From Herbaspirillum frisingense (GTDB lineage Bacteria > Pseudomonadota > Gammaproteobacteria > Burkholderiales > Burkholderiaceae_D), in contig WNDX01000019.1 of assembly GCA_009914615.1 (NCBI GenBank), forward strand, positions 1 through 41,599: a stretch of 41,599 nt of DNA, written 5' to 3'. The notes under the pieces were generated by a model. It saw nothing but the letters and a program-made list of their open reading frames with translations. It had not been told where the DNA came from and did no database searches. The first letter of the stretch is position 1, and the number at the start of each line of letters is the position of its first letter. Position numbers and translations under genes: made by a program. Positions 1 through 8,473 of this stretch are shown piece after piece.

Positions 1-218
1 CGTTTGAGCCGTGCATGTTCGGCCAACTCCAAGCGTTGTGCCTGATCGTCCTGGTCGTGCCGCCGCGCCTGGGCGCGCCAACTGTACAGCTGGGCAGGCT
101 GCAACCCCAGATCACGAGCCACCGTGGTTACCCCTTCTGTGGCCGCTCGCAACAGTGCCTGCTGCCTGAACTCCAGGCTGAACTCCTGCCCCTTTCTGCC
201 TGCCTTGCTCTTGGTCAT
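1..218 (-). CDS. IS3-family transposase OrfA, N-terminal 72 residues (partial)
   Basis: An ATG at 218 reading leftward opens a basic protein beginning MTKSKAGRKGQEFSLEFRQQ. It continues through a helix-turn-helix of the HTH_Tnp_1 type (around residues 18-50, with TVARDLGLQPAQLYSWRAQ). A strong ribosome binding site, AGGAGGTGG, precedes it on the minus strand at about 222-232. The frame is open to the window edge, so the C-terminal leucine-zipper part and the frameshift into OrfB are not seen. In this family OrfA is the DNA-binding and regulatory half that recognises the terminal repeats. It points away from icd. Confidence 0.85.
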   Translation of the reverse strand, partial: MTKSKAGRKGQEFSLEFRQQALLRAATEGVTTVARDLGLQPAQLYSWRAQARRHDQDDQAQRLELAEHARLK

Positions 219-245
219 CGTCCACCTCCTATTGCGATAGTTAAT

Positions 246-282
246 CGCTTATAGGGGTGTCCGTGAAACGGGGGCAAGATCA
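246..282. repeat. Terminal inverted repeat of the left IS copy
   Basis: Read outward-in on the minus strand it starts TGATCTTGCCCCCG. It matches the right-hand end at 41312-41348 at 31 of 37 positions by direct alignment, including a 12-base identical tip and an identical ACGGACACC block. It marks the left junction between the IS and the chromosome at 282/283, 27 bp before the icd start codon. Confidence 0.85.
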
Positions 283-309
283 TAACTGCCTCAACCGCCG
301 GAGACCACG

Positions 310-1566
310 ATGTCGTACCAACATATCCAAGTGCCAGCCGAAGGCCGGAAGATCACCGCCAACGCCGACTACACCCTGGACGTCCCCAACAACCCGATCA
401 TCCCCTACATCGAAGGCGACGGCATTGGCGTGGACGTCACGCCAGTGATGCTCAAAGTCGTCAATGCCGCGGTGGAAAAGGCCTACGGCGGTGCGCGCAA
501 GATCCACTGGATGGAAATCTACGCCGGCGAAAAGGCGAACAAGCTGTACGGCGCCAACGTCTGGATGCCGGAAGAAACGCTGGAAGTCGTGAAGGATTAC
601 CTGGTCTCGATCAAGGGCCCGCTGACCACGCCGGTGGGCGGCGGCATCCGTTCGCTCAACGTCACGCTGCGCCAGCACCTGGACCTGTACGTCTGCCTGC
701 GCCCGGTGCGCTACTTCAAGGGGGTGCCGTCGCCGCTGCGCGAGCCGGAGAAGACCGACATGGTGGTCTTCCGCGAAAACTCGGAAGATATCTACGCCGG
801 CATCGAATGGCAGGCCGGCTCGCCCGAGGTGAAGAAGGTCATCGACTTCCTGACCCAGGAGATGGGCGTGAAGAAGCTGCGCTTCCCGGAAACCGCGGCG
901 CTGGGTATCAAGCCGGTCTCGCGCGACGGTACCGAGCGCCTGGTGCGCAAGGCGATCCAGTATGCGATCGACCATGACAAGCCGTCGGTGACATTGGTGC
1001 ACAAAGGCAACATCATGAAATTCACCGAAGGCGCCTTCCGCGACTGGGGTTATGCCCTGGCGGCACGCGAATTCGGCGCCGAGCTGATCGATGATGGCCC
1101 GTGGATGCGCCTGAAGAATCCCAAGACCGGTCGCGATATCATGATCAAGGACGCCATCACCGACGCCTTCTTCCTGCAAATGCTGATGCGTCCGGCCGAG
1201 TACAGCGTGATCGCCACGCTGAACCTGAACGGCGACTACATCTCCGACGCGGTGGCGGCGCAGGTCGGCGGCATCGGCATCGCGCCGGGCGCGAACATGT
1301 CCGATTCAGTGGCGATGTTCGAAGCCACGCACGGTACGGCGCCCAAGTATGCGGGCAAGGATTACGTCAACCCGGGCTCGATCATCCTGTCGGCGGAAAT
1401 GATGCTGCGTCACATGGGCTGGATCGAGGCCGCCGACATGATCATCGCCGCGATGCAGAAGTCGGTGTCGTCCAAGCGCGTCACTTATGACTTCGCACGC
1501 TTGCTCGAAGGGGCGATCCAGGTGTCGTGCTCGGGATTCGGCGACGTGCTGATCGAAAATATGTAA
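310..1566 (+). CDS. icd: Isocitrate dehydrogenase (NADP-dependent)
   Basis: This 418-residue protein oxidatively decarboxylates isocitrate to 2-oxoglutarate in the TCA cycle, making NADPH. It is close in length to E. coli Icd (416). It has the IEGDGIG nucleotide/substrate loop near residues 34-40 and the active-site segment [12 protein letters not shown], whose Ser115 matches the serine phosphorylated by AceK kinase/phosphatase in E. coli. The family signature [17 protein letters not shown] is present. The start is set by ATG at 310 with GGAGACC just upstream (301-306). The oddity is the upstream IS, which leaves only 27 bp of native leader; the original promoter must be displaced or replaced. 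A terminator follows at 1614-1637. Confidence 0.97.
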   Translation: MSYQHIQVPAEGRKITANADYTLDVPNNPIIPYIEGDGIGVDVTPVMLKVVNAAVEKAYGGARKIHWMEIYAGEKANKLYGANVWMPEETLEVVKDYLVSIKGPLTTPVGGGIRSLNVTLRQHLDLYVCLRPVRYFKGVPSPLREPEKTDMVVFRENSEDIYAGIEWQAGSPEVKKVIDFLTQEMGVKKLRFPETAALGIKPVSRDGTERLVRKAIQYAIDHDKPSVTLVHKGNIMKFTEGAFRDWGYALAAREFGAELIDDGPWMRLKNPKTGRDIMIKDAITDAFFLQMLMRPAEYSVIATLNLNGDYISDAVAAQVGGIGIAPGANMSDSVAMFEATHGTAPKYAGKDYVNPGSIILSAEMMLRHMGWIEAADMIIAAMQKSVSSKRVTYDFARLLEGAIQVSCSGFGDVLIENM

Positions 1567-1590
1567 GCAGTGCGGAAATAATGCGAGTTG

Positions 1591-1637
1591 CTCCATCCAG
1601 GATGGAGTGAAAGAGCCGGGCGACCCCCGGCTTTTTT
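1591..1637 (+). terminator. Rho-independent terminator of icd, preceded by a small hairpin
   Basis: The stem AGCCGGG (1614-1620) pairs with CCCGGCT (1626-1632) and runs into a T tract to 1637. Immediately before it lies a perfect 7-bp hairpin, CTCCATC/GATGGAG with a 3-base loop (1591-1607), which may protect the transcript's 3' end. Confidence 0.8.
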
Positions 1638-1742
1638 CTTGGCGCTTCGTTATCCCGGCGGCACCGCACAAGGCCGGCGATGGCAAGCGGGAAGTGATCC
1701 TGCAATCCCGCCAAGAAGGGGATTCAATGGACGGCAAGAATG

Positions 1743-1770
1743 AAAAAAGCCTCGCATTGCGAGGCTTTTC
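1743..1770 (-). terminator. Rho-independent terminator of the cold-shock gene
   Basis: A 9-bp perfect stem, AAGCCTCGC/GCGAGGCTT (1747-1755 with 1759-1767) and a 3-base loop, is followed on the minus strand by a T run (A run at 1743-1748). It sits 17 bp after the stop codon of the leftward cold-shock gene. The plus-strand side has four T residues, so weak bidirectional action is possible. Confidence 0.8.
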
Positions 1771-1786
1771 AGTCAGCGTCCGAGGA

Positions 1787-1993
1787 TTAGTTCGGTTGCT
1801 GGATGTTCGAAGCTTGCTTGCCCTTCGGGCCTTGCGTGACGTCAAACTGAACTTTCTGACCTTCTTTGAGGGTCTTGAAGCCGTTCATCTGGATTGCGGA
1901 GAAGTGAGCAAACAGATCCTCACCACCGTCGTCCGGAGTGATAAAGCCAAAGCCTTTGGAGTCGTTGAACCACTTAACAGTACCTGTTGCCAT
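1787..1993 (-). CDS. CspA-family cold-shock protein (single cold-shock domain)
   Basis: A 68-residue protein starting [18 protein letters not shown], the classic cold-shock-domain opening. RNP1 (KGFGFI, residues 13-18) and an RNP2-like LFAHF (27-31) are intact. These proteins bind single-stranded RNA and DNA and act as RNA chaperones or antiterminators. A longer in-frame reading to 2056 exists, but the extra residues do not look like the family and fall in the leader, so the ATG at 1993 is chosen. It is a monocistronic gene convergent with icd and divergent from clpS. Which paralogue (cspA, cspD or other) cannot be told from sequence alone. Confidence 0.93.
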   Translation of the reverse strand: MATGTVKWFNDSKGFGFITPDDGGEDLFAHFSAIQMNGFKTLKEGQKVQFDVTQGPKGKQASNIQQPN

Positions 1994-2323
1994 AAAAGCA
2001 TCTTTCAAATTTAAACTATCACACGAGCCGTTAAAGCAAGAAGCATCGCGCGTCACGCAGCCCCCCTTAAACCGTGCCCCCTTCGCATCGACAAGCAGTA
2101 ACTACCAATCAATGAAATCCCATTGTTCTCGGTAGAAAGTCAAAAGTCAAGCAGTTTTCAACTTAAAGTTTGGGTGCTTGTTTCGCAGATGGGGGCGGAG
2201 GCTCTTGATTTAGGATAAATCATCGTCATCTGCGCAACATCGGGAAAACGCGTAATATCTCCCTCATCTAGATGTTACGTGATCATTGTGCGTTGCACAG
2301 CTTTTTGATGGTCCAATAAACGC
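1994..2323. other. Intergenic region between the divergent cold-shock gene and clpS
   Basis: About 330 bp without a convincing gene. It is clearly more AT-rich than its flanks and must hold the promoters for both divergent genes. The cold-shock side has the candidate at 2122-2150. On the clpS side a TAATAT at 2253-2258 could be a -10, but no good -35 accompanies it. No RNA gene or terminator was recognised. Confidence 0.6.
2122..2150 (-). promoter_or_regulatory. Possible sigma-70 promoter of the cold-shock gene, with a long leader
   Basis: On the minus strand TTGACT (2145-2150) is separated by 17 bp from AACAAT (2122-2127), matching -35 at 5 of 6 and -10 at 4 of 6 positions. Transcription would start near 2115, giving a leader of about 120 nt before the ATG at 1993. 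That resembles the long structured leaders of cspA-type mRNAs. This is predicted by eye only. Confidence 0.45.
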
Positions 2324-2638
2324 ATGGCAACCAAGCACGAAAATGATGGCGGTACTGTCCTGGAGCGGCAGGAGTCGAAACTTAAGCCGCCCCCTATGTA
2401 CCAAGTTCTGTTGTTGAACGATGACTACACGCCGATGGAATTTGTCGTCGCCGTCATTCAGGAGTACTTCAACAAGGACCGTGAAACCGCGACGCAGATC
2501 ATGCTCAAGGTTCACCGCGATGGGAAGGGAATGTGTGGTGTGTATCCGAAGGATATCGCATCCACAAAAGTGGAACTCGTTTTAACCCACGCTCGAAAGG
2601 CAGGGCACCCCCTGCAATGCGTGATGGAGGAAGCATGA
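2324..2638 (+). CDS. clpS: ATP-dependent Clp protease adaptor ClpS
   Basis: A 104-residue adaptor that binds N-degron (N-end rule) substrates and delivers them to ClpA, in the cytosol. It has a flexible N-terminal tail (about residues 1-25), then the conserved core [20 protein letters not shown] and the downstream [12 protein letters not shown] helix region. The [10 protein letters not shown] segment forms part of the N-degron pocket. The stop codon overlaps the clpA start (ATGA at 2635-2638), so the two are translationally coupled as in many proteobacteria. Confidence 0.97.
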   Translation: MATKHENDGGTVLERQESKLKPPPMYQVLLLNDDYTPMEFVVAVIQEYFNKDRETATQIMLKVHRDGKGMCGVYPKDIASTKVELVLTHARKAGHPLQCVMEEA

Positions 2639-4938
2639 TTGCGCAGGAACTCGAAGTCAGTTTGCATATGGCCTTTGTCGAAGCCAGACAATCGCGTCAT
2701 GAATTCATTACCGTGGAGCACTTGCTGCTCGCGCTGCTGGACAACCCGTCCGCAGCTGAAGTGCTGCGCGCCTGCTCGGTGAACATTGACGATTTGCGCA
2801 AGACGCTGACCAATTTCATCACCGACAATACCCCCACGGTGCCCGGCACCAATGAAGTGGACACTCAGCCCACGCTGGGCTTCCAGCGCGTGATCCAGCG
2901 CGCGATCATGCACGTGCAGTCGGCGTCCAACGGCAAGAAGGAAGTCACCGGCGCCAACGTGCTGGTGGCCATCTTCGGCGAAAAGGATTCGCACGCGGTG
3001 TACTACCTGCACCAGCAGGGCGTGACCCGCCTGGACGTGGTCAACTTCATCTCGCACGGCGTGCGCAAGGATCAGCAGGCCGATCCGCAGAAGGCCCCGG
3101 AAGGCGCCGAGGACGTGCAGGCCGAAGGACAGCAGAAGGAAAGCCCGCTGGATCAGTTCACCCAGAACCTGAACAAGGCTGCCGCCGAAGGCAAGATCGA
3201 TCCGCTGATCGGCCGCGATTCCGAAGTCGAGCGCGTCATCCAGACCCTGTGCCGCCGCCGCAAGAACAATCCGCTGCTGGTCGGCGAAGCCGGCGTGGGC
3301 AAGACCGCCATCGCCGAAGGCTTGGCATGGCGCGTGACCCAGGGCGACGTACCCGAAATCCTGAAGAACGCGGTGGTCTATTCGCTGGACATGGGCGCGC
3401 TGCTGGCCGGCACCAAGTACCGCGGTGACTTCGAGCAGCGCCTGAAGGCCGTGCTCAAGCAGCTCAAGGACAGCCCCAACGGCATCCTGTTCATCGACGA
3501 GATCCACACCATCATCGGCGCCGGCTCGGCGTCGGGCGGCACGCTGGACGCATCCAATCTGCTCAAGCCGGCGCTCTCCAGCGGCCAGCTCAAGTGCATC
3601 GGCGCGACCACCTACACCGAGTTCCGCGGCGTGTTCGAAAAGGATCATGCGCTGTCGCGTCGCTTCCAGAAGATCGACGTCAACGAGCCGACCGTCGAGC
3701 AGACCGTGCAGATCCTGCGTGGCCTGAAGTCCAAGTTCGAAGAGCATCATGGCGTGAAGTACTCCGCCTCGGCACTGACCTCGGCGGCCGAACTGGCGGC
3801 CCGCTTCATCAACGACCGTCATCTGCCTGACAAGGCGATCGACGTCATCGACGAAGCCGGTGCGGCTCAGCGCATCCTGCCGAAGTCCAAGCAGAAGAAG
3901 ACCATCGGCAAGCCGGAAATCGAGGAAATCATTTCCAAGATCGCGCGCATCCCGCCGCAATCGGTCAATCAGGACGACCGCGCCAAGCTGCAGACCATCG
4001 ACCGCGATCTGAAGAACGTGGTGTTCGGCCAGGATCCGGCGATCGAAGCCTTGTCGTCGGCCATCAAGATGGCGCGCGCCGGCCTGGGCAAGACCGACAA
4101 GCCGATCGGCTCCTTCCTGTTCTCCGGCCCGACCGGCGTCGGCAAGACTGAAGTGGCGAAGCAACTGGCCTTCATCCTGGGTATCGAGCTGGTGCGTTTC
4201 GATATGTCCGAATACATGGAGCGCCATGCGGTGAGCCGCCTGATCGGCGCGCCGCCGGGCTACGTCGGTTTCGACCAGGGCGGCCTGCTGACCGAGGCCG
4301 TCAACAAGAAGCCGCACGCCGTGCTGCTGCTGGACGAAATCGAAAAGGCTCACCCCGACATCTTCAACATCCTGTTGCAGGTGATGGATCATGGCACGCT
4401 GACCGACAACAACGGCCGCAAGACCGACTTCCGTAACGTGATCATCATCATGACCACCAATGCGGGCGCCGAGAGCCTGCAGAAGCGCACCATCGGCTTC
4501 ACCGAGAAGAAGGAAGCCGGCGACGAAATGGCGGACATCAAGCGCATGTTCACGCCTGAGTTCCGCAACCGGCTGGATGCGATCATCAGCTTCCGCCCGC
4601 TGGACGAGGAAATCATCCTGCGCGTGGTGGACAAGTTCCTGATGCAGCTGGAAGAACAGCTGCACGAGAAGAAGGTGGAAGCCGTCTTCTCGGAAAGCCT
4701 GCGCAAGTTCCTGGGCAAGAAGGGCTTCGATCCGCTGATGGGCGCGCGCCCGATGTCGCGCCTGATCCAGGATCTGATCCGCAAGGCGCTGGCCGACGAG
4801 CTGCTGTTCGGCAGGCTGGTCAGCGGCGGTCACGTGACCGTGGAGATGGACGACAAGGACCTGGTCAAGCTGGAATTTCCGGAAGGCGACGACTCTTCCC
4901 CGCCGGAAGAGCCGCAGGAAAAGCTGGAAGTGGAATAA
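2635..4938 (+). CDS. clpA: ATP-dependent Clp protease ATP-binding subunit ClpA
   Basis: A 767-residue AAA+ unfoldase that feeds ClpP; E. coli ClpA is 758. The ATG at 2635 gives the typical N-terminus [14 protein letters not shown], leading into the Clp-N domain that docks ClpS (about residues 1-145). Two AAA+ modules follow, with Walker A GEAGVGKT near 217-224 and GPTGVGKT near 498-505; the first module's Walker B reads ILFIDEIHT. The GFD of [16 protein letters not shown] is in the C-terminal D2-small domain. The start is fixed by the ATGA overlap with clpS. The acidic C-terminus is followed by a strong terminator. Confidence 0.97.
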   Translation: MIAQELEVSLHMAFVEARQSRHEFITVEHLLLALLDNPSAAEVLRACSVNIDDLRKTLTNFITDNTPTVPGTNEVDTQPTLGFQRVIQRAIMHVQSASNGKKEVTGANVLVAIFGEKDSHAVYYLHQQGVTRLDVVNFISHGVRKDQQADPQKAPEGAEDVQAEGQQKESPLDQFTQNLNKAAAEGKIDPLIGRDSEVERVIQTLCRRRKNNPLLVGEAGVGKTAIAEGLAWRVTQGDVPEILKNAVVYSLDMGALLAGTKYRGDFEQRLKAVLKQLKDSPNGILFIDEIHTIIGAGSASGGTLDASNLLKPALSSGQLKCIGATTYTEFRGVFEKDHALSRRFQKIDVNEPTVEQTVQILRGLKSKFEEHHGVKYSASALTSAAELAARFINDRHLPDKAIDVIDEAGAAQRILPKSKQKKTIGKPEIEEIISKIARIPPQSVNQDDRAKLQTIDRDLKNVVFGQDPAIEALSSAIKMARAGLGKTDKPIGSFLFSGPTGVGKTEVAKQLAFILGIELVRFDMSEYMERHAVSRLIGAPPGYVGFDQGGLLTEAVNKKPHAVLLLDEIEKAHPDIFNILLQVMDHGTLTDNNGRKTDFRNVIIIMTTNAGAESLQKRTIGFTEKKEAGDEMADIKRMFTPEFRNRLDAIISFRPLDEEIILRVVDKFLMQLEEQLHEKKVEAVFSESLRKFLGKKGFDPLMGARPMSRLIQDLIRKALADELLFGRLVSGGHVTVEMDDKDLVKLEFPEGDDSSPPEEPQEKLEVE

Positions 4939-4950
4939 GCTTCAAGCTGA

Positions 4951-4984
4951 AGAAAAAAGCCGGAACATCGTTCCGGCTTTTTTC
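4951..4984. terminator. Bidirectional rho-independent terminator after clpA
   Basis: An AAAAAAGCCGGAAC/GTTCCGGCTTTTTT perfect inverted repeat with a 3-base loop lies 14 bp after the clpA stop. The A run on one side and T run on the other would work on either strand. Confidence 0.88.
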
Positions 4985-5050
4985 ATTCTGGAGGCGTAGC
5001 GGGTTCGACGTCGCCACGTCGGCATCAACGCCAGCGAACGGATATCTTTC

Positions 5051-5493
5051 ATCTCCGTCGCCCTGACGAAGGTCAGGACCCAACGACGTTTTTGTCCGGG
5101 GTGAACGCGACAACCGCCACTGGATCCCGGCCCGCGCCGGGATGACGGCCTTGCTTGATACGTATTTCGACCAGAATCGTCCGCGTTTGATCGAATCAAT
5201 AGGCGGCGCCTCATTCATCTCCGTCGCCCTGACGAAGGTCAGGTTCCAGCGACGTTTTTATCCCGCATGAACGGCGACAAACATCACGGGATTCCAGCCC
5301 GCGCCGGGATGACGGCGTTGCTTGATACGTATTTCGACAAGAATCGTCCGCGTTTGATCGAATCAATAAGCGGCGCTTCCTCCATCTCCGTCGTCCTGAC
5401 GAAGGTCAGGATCCAGCGACGTTTTTCTGTCCGGAGCACATGCGATAACGTCATCGCATCCCGGCCCATATCAGGGTGACCGCATTGCATCCC
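5051..5493. repeat. Tandem intergenic repeat, period 166-167 bp, two full copies and a decayed third
   Basis: Copies begin at 5051, 5217 and 5384, each opening ATCTCCGTCG(C/T)CCTGACGAAG. Each contains the small inverted repeat CCTGAC-GAAG-GTCAGG and then CAACGACGTTTTT or CAGCGACGTTTTT. Copies 1 and 2 also share a palindromic block around GCCCGCGCCGGGATGACGG and a distal block with TTGCTTGATACGTATTTCGA; copy 3 decays after about 60 bp. A further inverted piece of the same family lies at 25426-25460. Short open frames crossing these repeats are not genes. Nothing else is recognised in the gene-free stretch 4985-5554. Confidence 0.85.
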
Positions 5494-5552
5494 CGTTAGC
5501 CTCATCGCCTGTCGCGCAACCTTCTTCAGCGTCGCGGGCCTGAGCGACGAAG

Positions 5553-5588
5553 GCAAAAAAAAGCGCGGAAGAAATCCTTCCGCGCCGT
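5553..5588 (-). terminator. Rho-independent terminator of the ribF-to-M48 gene run
   Basis: On the minus strand the stem GCGCGGAAG/CTTCCGCGC (5577-5585 with 5563-5571) runs into eight T residues (A run 5555-5562). It lies 24 bp past the stop of the M48-like gene and so closes the leftward operon. Confidence 0.85.
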
Positions 5589-5609
5589 TTGACTGCCAGC
5601 AACCAGGGG

Positions 5610-6698
5610 TCAGGGCACCAGCGGCTTGCCAGCTTCCTGCTTGGCTTTCACGATCTGCGTCACCTTGTCGATCATCGACAGGCGATAGGTCGTGGATGGA
5701 TGCAGCGCCGTGTAGCCGTTGGGCACGCTGGACGGATACTGGTCCGCCAGGCGCTTCCAGAACGCCGGCACGTTGTCGATGCCATAGCCGGCGCGCGCCA
5801 GCAGGTAGAGCGACAGCGTGTCGGCCGCGGCGTCCAGATCCTGTGGATAGACCCGGATGCCAGCAGTGCCCGCAGTGGTGGTCGGATCAGGATGCGGCAG
5901 CAGCAGGTTGTCGATCACTTCGGCGATGGTCGAGACCATGCGCTGACGGATGGCGTGACCGAGGATGTTGTGCGCCATGTCCTTGGCGATCAGGTAAGCC
6001 AGTTCCTCGTCGGTCTGAGCGAACTTCAGCATGCCGCGGGTGATCAGCACGCGACGGCCGTCAGCGTAAGTGTTGACGTTGTCCGCGTTGCCCAGCTCGA
6101 TGCTGAAGGCGCAGGCGAAGGTCAGCGGTACGTTGAGCACGCGGGTCTGGCCATTGCGCAGCACGCCCAGGCTGATCGGTGCTTTCTTGACCACCAGCGG
6201 GCTCAGCAGCACGGCGGCCTGGCGCTCGGCGTCGGTGCCTTGCGGCATCGGCTTGCCGGCCACCGACATCAGCACGTCGCCGCGCTGGATGCCGGCCTGC
6301 TCGGCGCCGCTGCCCGGCAGCACGCCGGTCACCTGCAGGCGCTCGTCATAGCCCAGGCTGCGGGCGGTGTCGGCATATTCGATCGGGAAGGAATACTTGT
6401 TCTTGGCGGTGAAGCCCAGCAGATTGTGGGCATTGCCGCGGCACAGTTGCGCATTGGTGGTCAGCAGCGGGGCCGCCACGCGGTACAGCCGATCCTGTTG
6501 CCCGATCAGTTCGCGCAATTCTTTCTGCTGCGGGGTTTCCACCGGCTTGGGCGCCTGCACGGCGACCGGCAGCGGGGTCTTGCTGGGGGCCGGGGGGGCG
6601 CCGGTTTCCTGGGTCGCGCAAGCGGCCAGGATGGTCAGCGGCGCCAGCACCGCAATACTTTTTATCTTCTGCCAAGCAGGCATGGTGGTTGCGAACAT
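5610..6698 (-). CDS. M48-like peptidase-family lipoprotein with PDZ domain; zinc site degenerate (probable pseudoenzyme)
   Basis: 362 residues. The ATG at 6698 is preceded by GGAGAAACG and starts a lipoprotein signal ending LAAC (Cys27). A Pro-rich linker, a PDZ-like segment (about 120-190, with GVLPGSGAEQAGIQRGDVL) and an M48-type domain follow. Family-like landmarks include LLARAGYGIDNVPAFWKRL and a terminal LHPSTTYRL. Where M48 enzymes have HExxH the sequence reads K239-D-M-A-H243, and where the third ligand lies (EAD) it reads AAAD (290-293). Two of three zinc ligands and the catalytic Glu are therefore missing, so proteolysis looks unlikely; a chaperone or scaffold role in the envelope is an inference. 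It is last in the operon, 11 bp after dut. Confidence 0.85.
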   Translation of the reverse strand: MFATTMPAWQKIKSIAVLAPLTILAACATQETGAPPAPSKTPLPVAVQAPKPVETPQQKELRELIGQQDRLYRVAAPLLTTNAQLCRGNAHNLLGFTAKNKYSFPIEYADTARSLGYDERLQVTGVLPGSGAEQAGIQRGDVLMSVAGKPMPQGTDAERQAAVLLSPLVVKKAPISLGVLRNGQTRVLNVPLTFACAFSIELGNADNVNTYADGRRVLITRGMLKFAQTDEELAYLIAKDMAHNILGHAIRQRMVSTIAEVIDNLLLPHPDPTTTAGTAGIRVYPQDLDAAADTLSLYLLARAGYGIDNVPAFWKRLADQYPSSVPNGYTALHPSTTYRLSMIDKVTQIVKAKQEAGKPLVP

Positions 6699-6709
6699 TC
6701 GTTTCTCCG

Positions 6710-7159
6710 TCAGTGTTTGCCAGTGCTGCCGAAACCGCCGGCGCCGCGCTCGCTGCTGTCGAATTCTTCCACCACGTTGAAGCCGACCTGCAGCACCGGG
6801 ACGATCACCAGCTGGGCCAGGCGTTCCATCGGATTTAGGACAAACTCGGCAGTGCCGCGGTTCCATGTCGAGACCATCAATTGACCCTGATAGTCGGAAT
6901 CGATCAGCCCGACCAGATTGCCCAGCACGATGCCGTGCTTGTGGCCCATGCCGCTGCGCGGCAGGATCACCGCCGCATAGCCGGGATCGGCCAGGTGGAT
7001 GGCCAGGCCGGTGGGGATCAGGTGGGTCGAACCCGGCGCGAGCGTCAGCGGCGCATCAATGCAGGCGCGCAGGTCGAGGCCGGCGCTGCCCGGCGTGGCG
7101 TAGGCCGGGAGCTGGTCTTTCATGCGCGGGTCGAGGATCTTGATATCGATAGTCTTCAT
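6710..7159 (-). CDS. dut: Deoxyuridine 5'-triphosphate nucleotidohydrolase (dUTPase)
   Basis: 149 residues; hydrolyses dUTP to dUMP and pyrophosphate, keeping uracil out of DNA and supplying dUMP for thymidylate. All five trimeric dUTPase motifs are present in order: [10 protein letters not shown] (23-32), [11 protein letters not shown] (67-76), [13 protein letters not shown] (80-92, with the catalytic Asp of IDSDY), [11 protein letters not shown] (112-122) and the C-terminal [12 protein letters not shown] (138-149). It lies 54 bp after coaBC on the same strand, the pairing coaBC-dut being common in proteobacteria. Confidence 0.97.
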   Translation of the reverse strand: MKTIDIKILDPRMKDQLPAYATPGSAGLDLRACIDAPLTLAPGSTHLIPTGLAIHLADPGYAAVILPRSGMGHKHGIVLGNLVGLIDSDYQGQLMVSTWNRGTAEFVLNPMERLAQLVIVPVLQVGFNVVEEFDSSERGAGGFGSTGKH

Positions 7160-7213
7160 GGATGCCGTAATGGGTAAAAAGACGCGGCCCGCAATGCGCG
7201 AGCCACGGTGGGT

Positions 7214-8410
7214 TCAGGACGCCATGCGGCGCGCGATCTCGCGCACCAGCTGGCGCGCCAGGGTTTGCTTGTCCGCGCGCGGCAGGCTGGTGTGACCTTG
7301 CTCGTCGAACAGCATCAATGCATTGTCGTCGCGGCCGAAGGTCTGGTGGCCGATATTGCCCACCAGCAGCGGGATGTTCTTCCTGACCCGCTTGGCGGCG
7401 CCGTATTGTTCCAGGTTCTCGGATTCCGCCGCGAAGCCCACGCAATAGGGGCGATGCGGCAGGGCGGCGACGCCGGCCAGGATATCGGGGTTCTGTGCGA
7501 ATTCCAGGTGCGGCACATCGTTCTCGCCGTTCTTCTTGAGCTTCTGCGTGCTGGCATTGGCCACGCGCCAATCGGCCACCGCCGCCACCGCCACGAACAG
7601 ATCCTGCCCGGCGACGTTGGCCATCACCGCATCATGCATCTGTTGCGCGGTCTGCACGTCGATCCGGCGCACGCCATAAGGCGCATCCAGCGCGGTCGGG
7701 CCGGAGACCAGCGTGACCTCGGCGCCGGCTTCGCGCGCGGCGCGCGCCACGGCATAGCCCATCTTGCCGGAGGACAGATTGGTGATGCCGCGCACCGGAT
7801 CGATCGGCTCGAAGGTCGGCCCGGCGGTGAGCAGCACGCGGCGGCCGGCCAGCAGCTTGGGCTGGAAGGCAGCGACGATTTCTTCCAGCAATTGCGCCGG
7901 CTCCAGCATACGGCCTTCGCCCATCTCGCCGCAGGCTTGCGCGCCGGCATCGGGGCCGAGCAGCACGATGCCATCTTCGCGCAGCTGGCGCACATTGCGC
8001 TGGGTGGCCGGGTTCTGCCACATCTCCACGTTCATGGCCGGCGCCACCATCAGCGGCACGTGCGCGGGGCGCGCCACGCACAGCGTGGACAGCAGGTCGT
8101 CGCAGGCGCCGTGGGCCAGCTTGGAAATGAAATCGGTGGAGCAGGGCACGATCACGACGGCATCGGCGTCGCGCGTGAGATTGATGTGCGGCATGTTGTT
8201 CTCCATGCGCGCATCCCATTGATCGGTATAGACGGTGTTGCCGGTCAGCGCCTGCATGGTGACCGCGGTGATGAACTGCGTGGCCGCCTGCGTCATCACC
8301 ACTTGCACCGAGGCGCCGGCGCGGCCCAGGTCGCGCGACAGCATGGCGGCCTTGTAGCAGGCCACGCCGCCGGTCAGGCCGAGTACGATTTTCTTGCCTG
8401 CGAGATCCAT
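7214..8410 (-). CDS. coaBC: Bifunctional phosphopantothenoylcysteine decarboxylase / phosphopantothenate-cysteine ligase
   Basis: 398 residues, two steps of coenzyme A synthesis. The N-terminal CoaC half is a flavoprotein with the active His75 in PHINL, the PAMNVEMW motif (124-131) and the Cys160 substrate flap in ACGEMGEGRM. The C-terminal CoaB half (from about 190) has LLTAGPTFEPIDPVRGI, the dimer/CTP region SSGKMGYAVA, and AAVADWRVAN followed by QKLKK, which carries the ligase lysine. The length is normal for the fused form. It sits between lspA and dut on the minus strand. Confidence 0.97.
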   Translation of the reverse strand: MDLAGKKIVLGLTGGVACYKAAMLSRDLGRAGASVQVVMTQAATQFITAVTMQALTGNTVYTDQWDARMENNMPHINLTRDADAVVIVPCSTDFISKLAHGACDDLLSTLCVARPAHVPLMVAPAMNVEMWQNPATQRNVRQLREDGIVLLGPDAGAQACGEMGEGRMLEPAQLLEEIVAAFQPKLLAGRRVLLTAGPTFEPIDPVRGITNLSSGKMGYAVARAAREAGAEVTLVSGPTALDAPYGVRRIDVQTAQQMHDAVMANVAGQDLFVAVAAVADWRVANASTQKLKKNGENDVPHLEFAQNPDILAGVAALPHRPYCVGFAAESENLEQYGAAKRVRKNIPLLVGNIGHQTFGRDDNALMLFDEQGHTSLPRADKQTLARQLVREIARRMAS

Positions 8411-8473
8411 GTCTTGCTCCCGGAATGAAGCGAAGCGCAGCGCGGGCTTCGCGAGACCAACCAGCGCCGGTCT

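Larger units (their letters stand above)
1..282 (-). mobile_element. IS3-family insertion sequence, partial (orfA end, cut by window edge)
   Basis: The orfA start (leftward) and one terminal inverted repeat (246-282) are visible; the rest lies beyond the left edge. The outer tip on the plus strand reads GGGGCAAGATCA, with the terminal CA at 282. The same end in inverted form occurs at 41312-41348, so two copies of the same or a closely related IS bound the window in the same orientation. IS3 elements normally carry orfA and orfB joined by programmed frameshifting. No target duplication can be tested because only one end of each copy is present. Confidence 0.85.

Noticed and set aside
1607-2014. 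Plus-strand open frame across the icd terminator and the cold-shock gene
   Set aside because: It runs through two terminators and is antisense to the clear cold-shock domain protein.
5051-5493. Possible CRISPR array
   Set aside because: Repeats are 166 bp and contiguous with no 30-40-bp unique spacers, and there are no cas genes nearby. The 115-bp set at 25572 fails for the same reason.
4865-5556. Small open frames with PARAGIQ-like peptides after clpA
   Set aside because: They come from translating the intergenic repeat, have no ribosome binding site, and recur whenever the repeat does.
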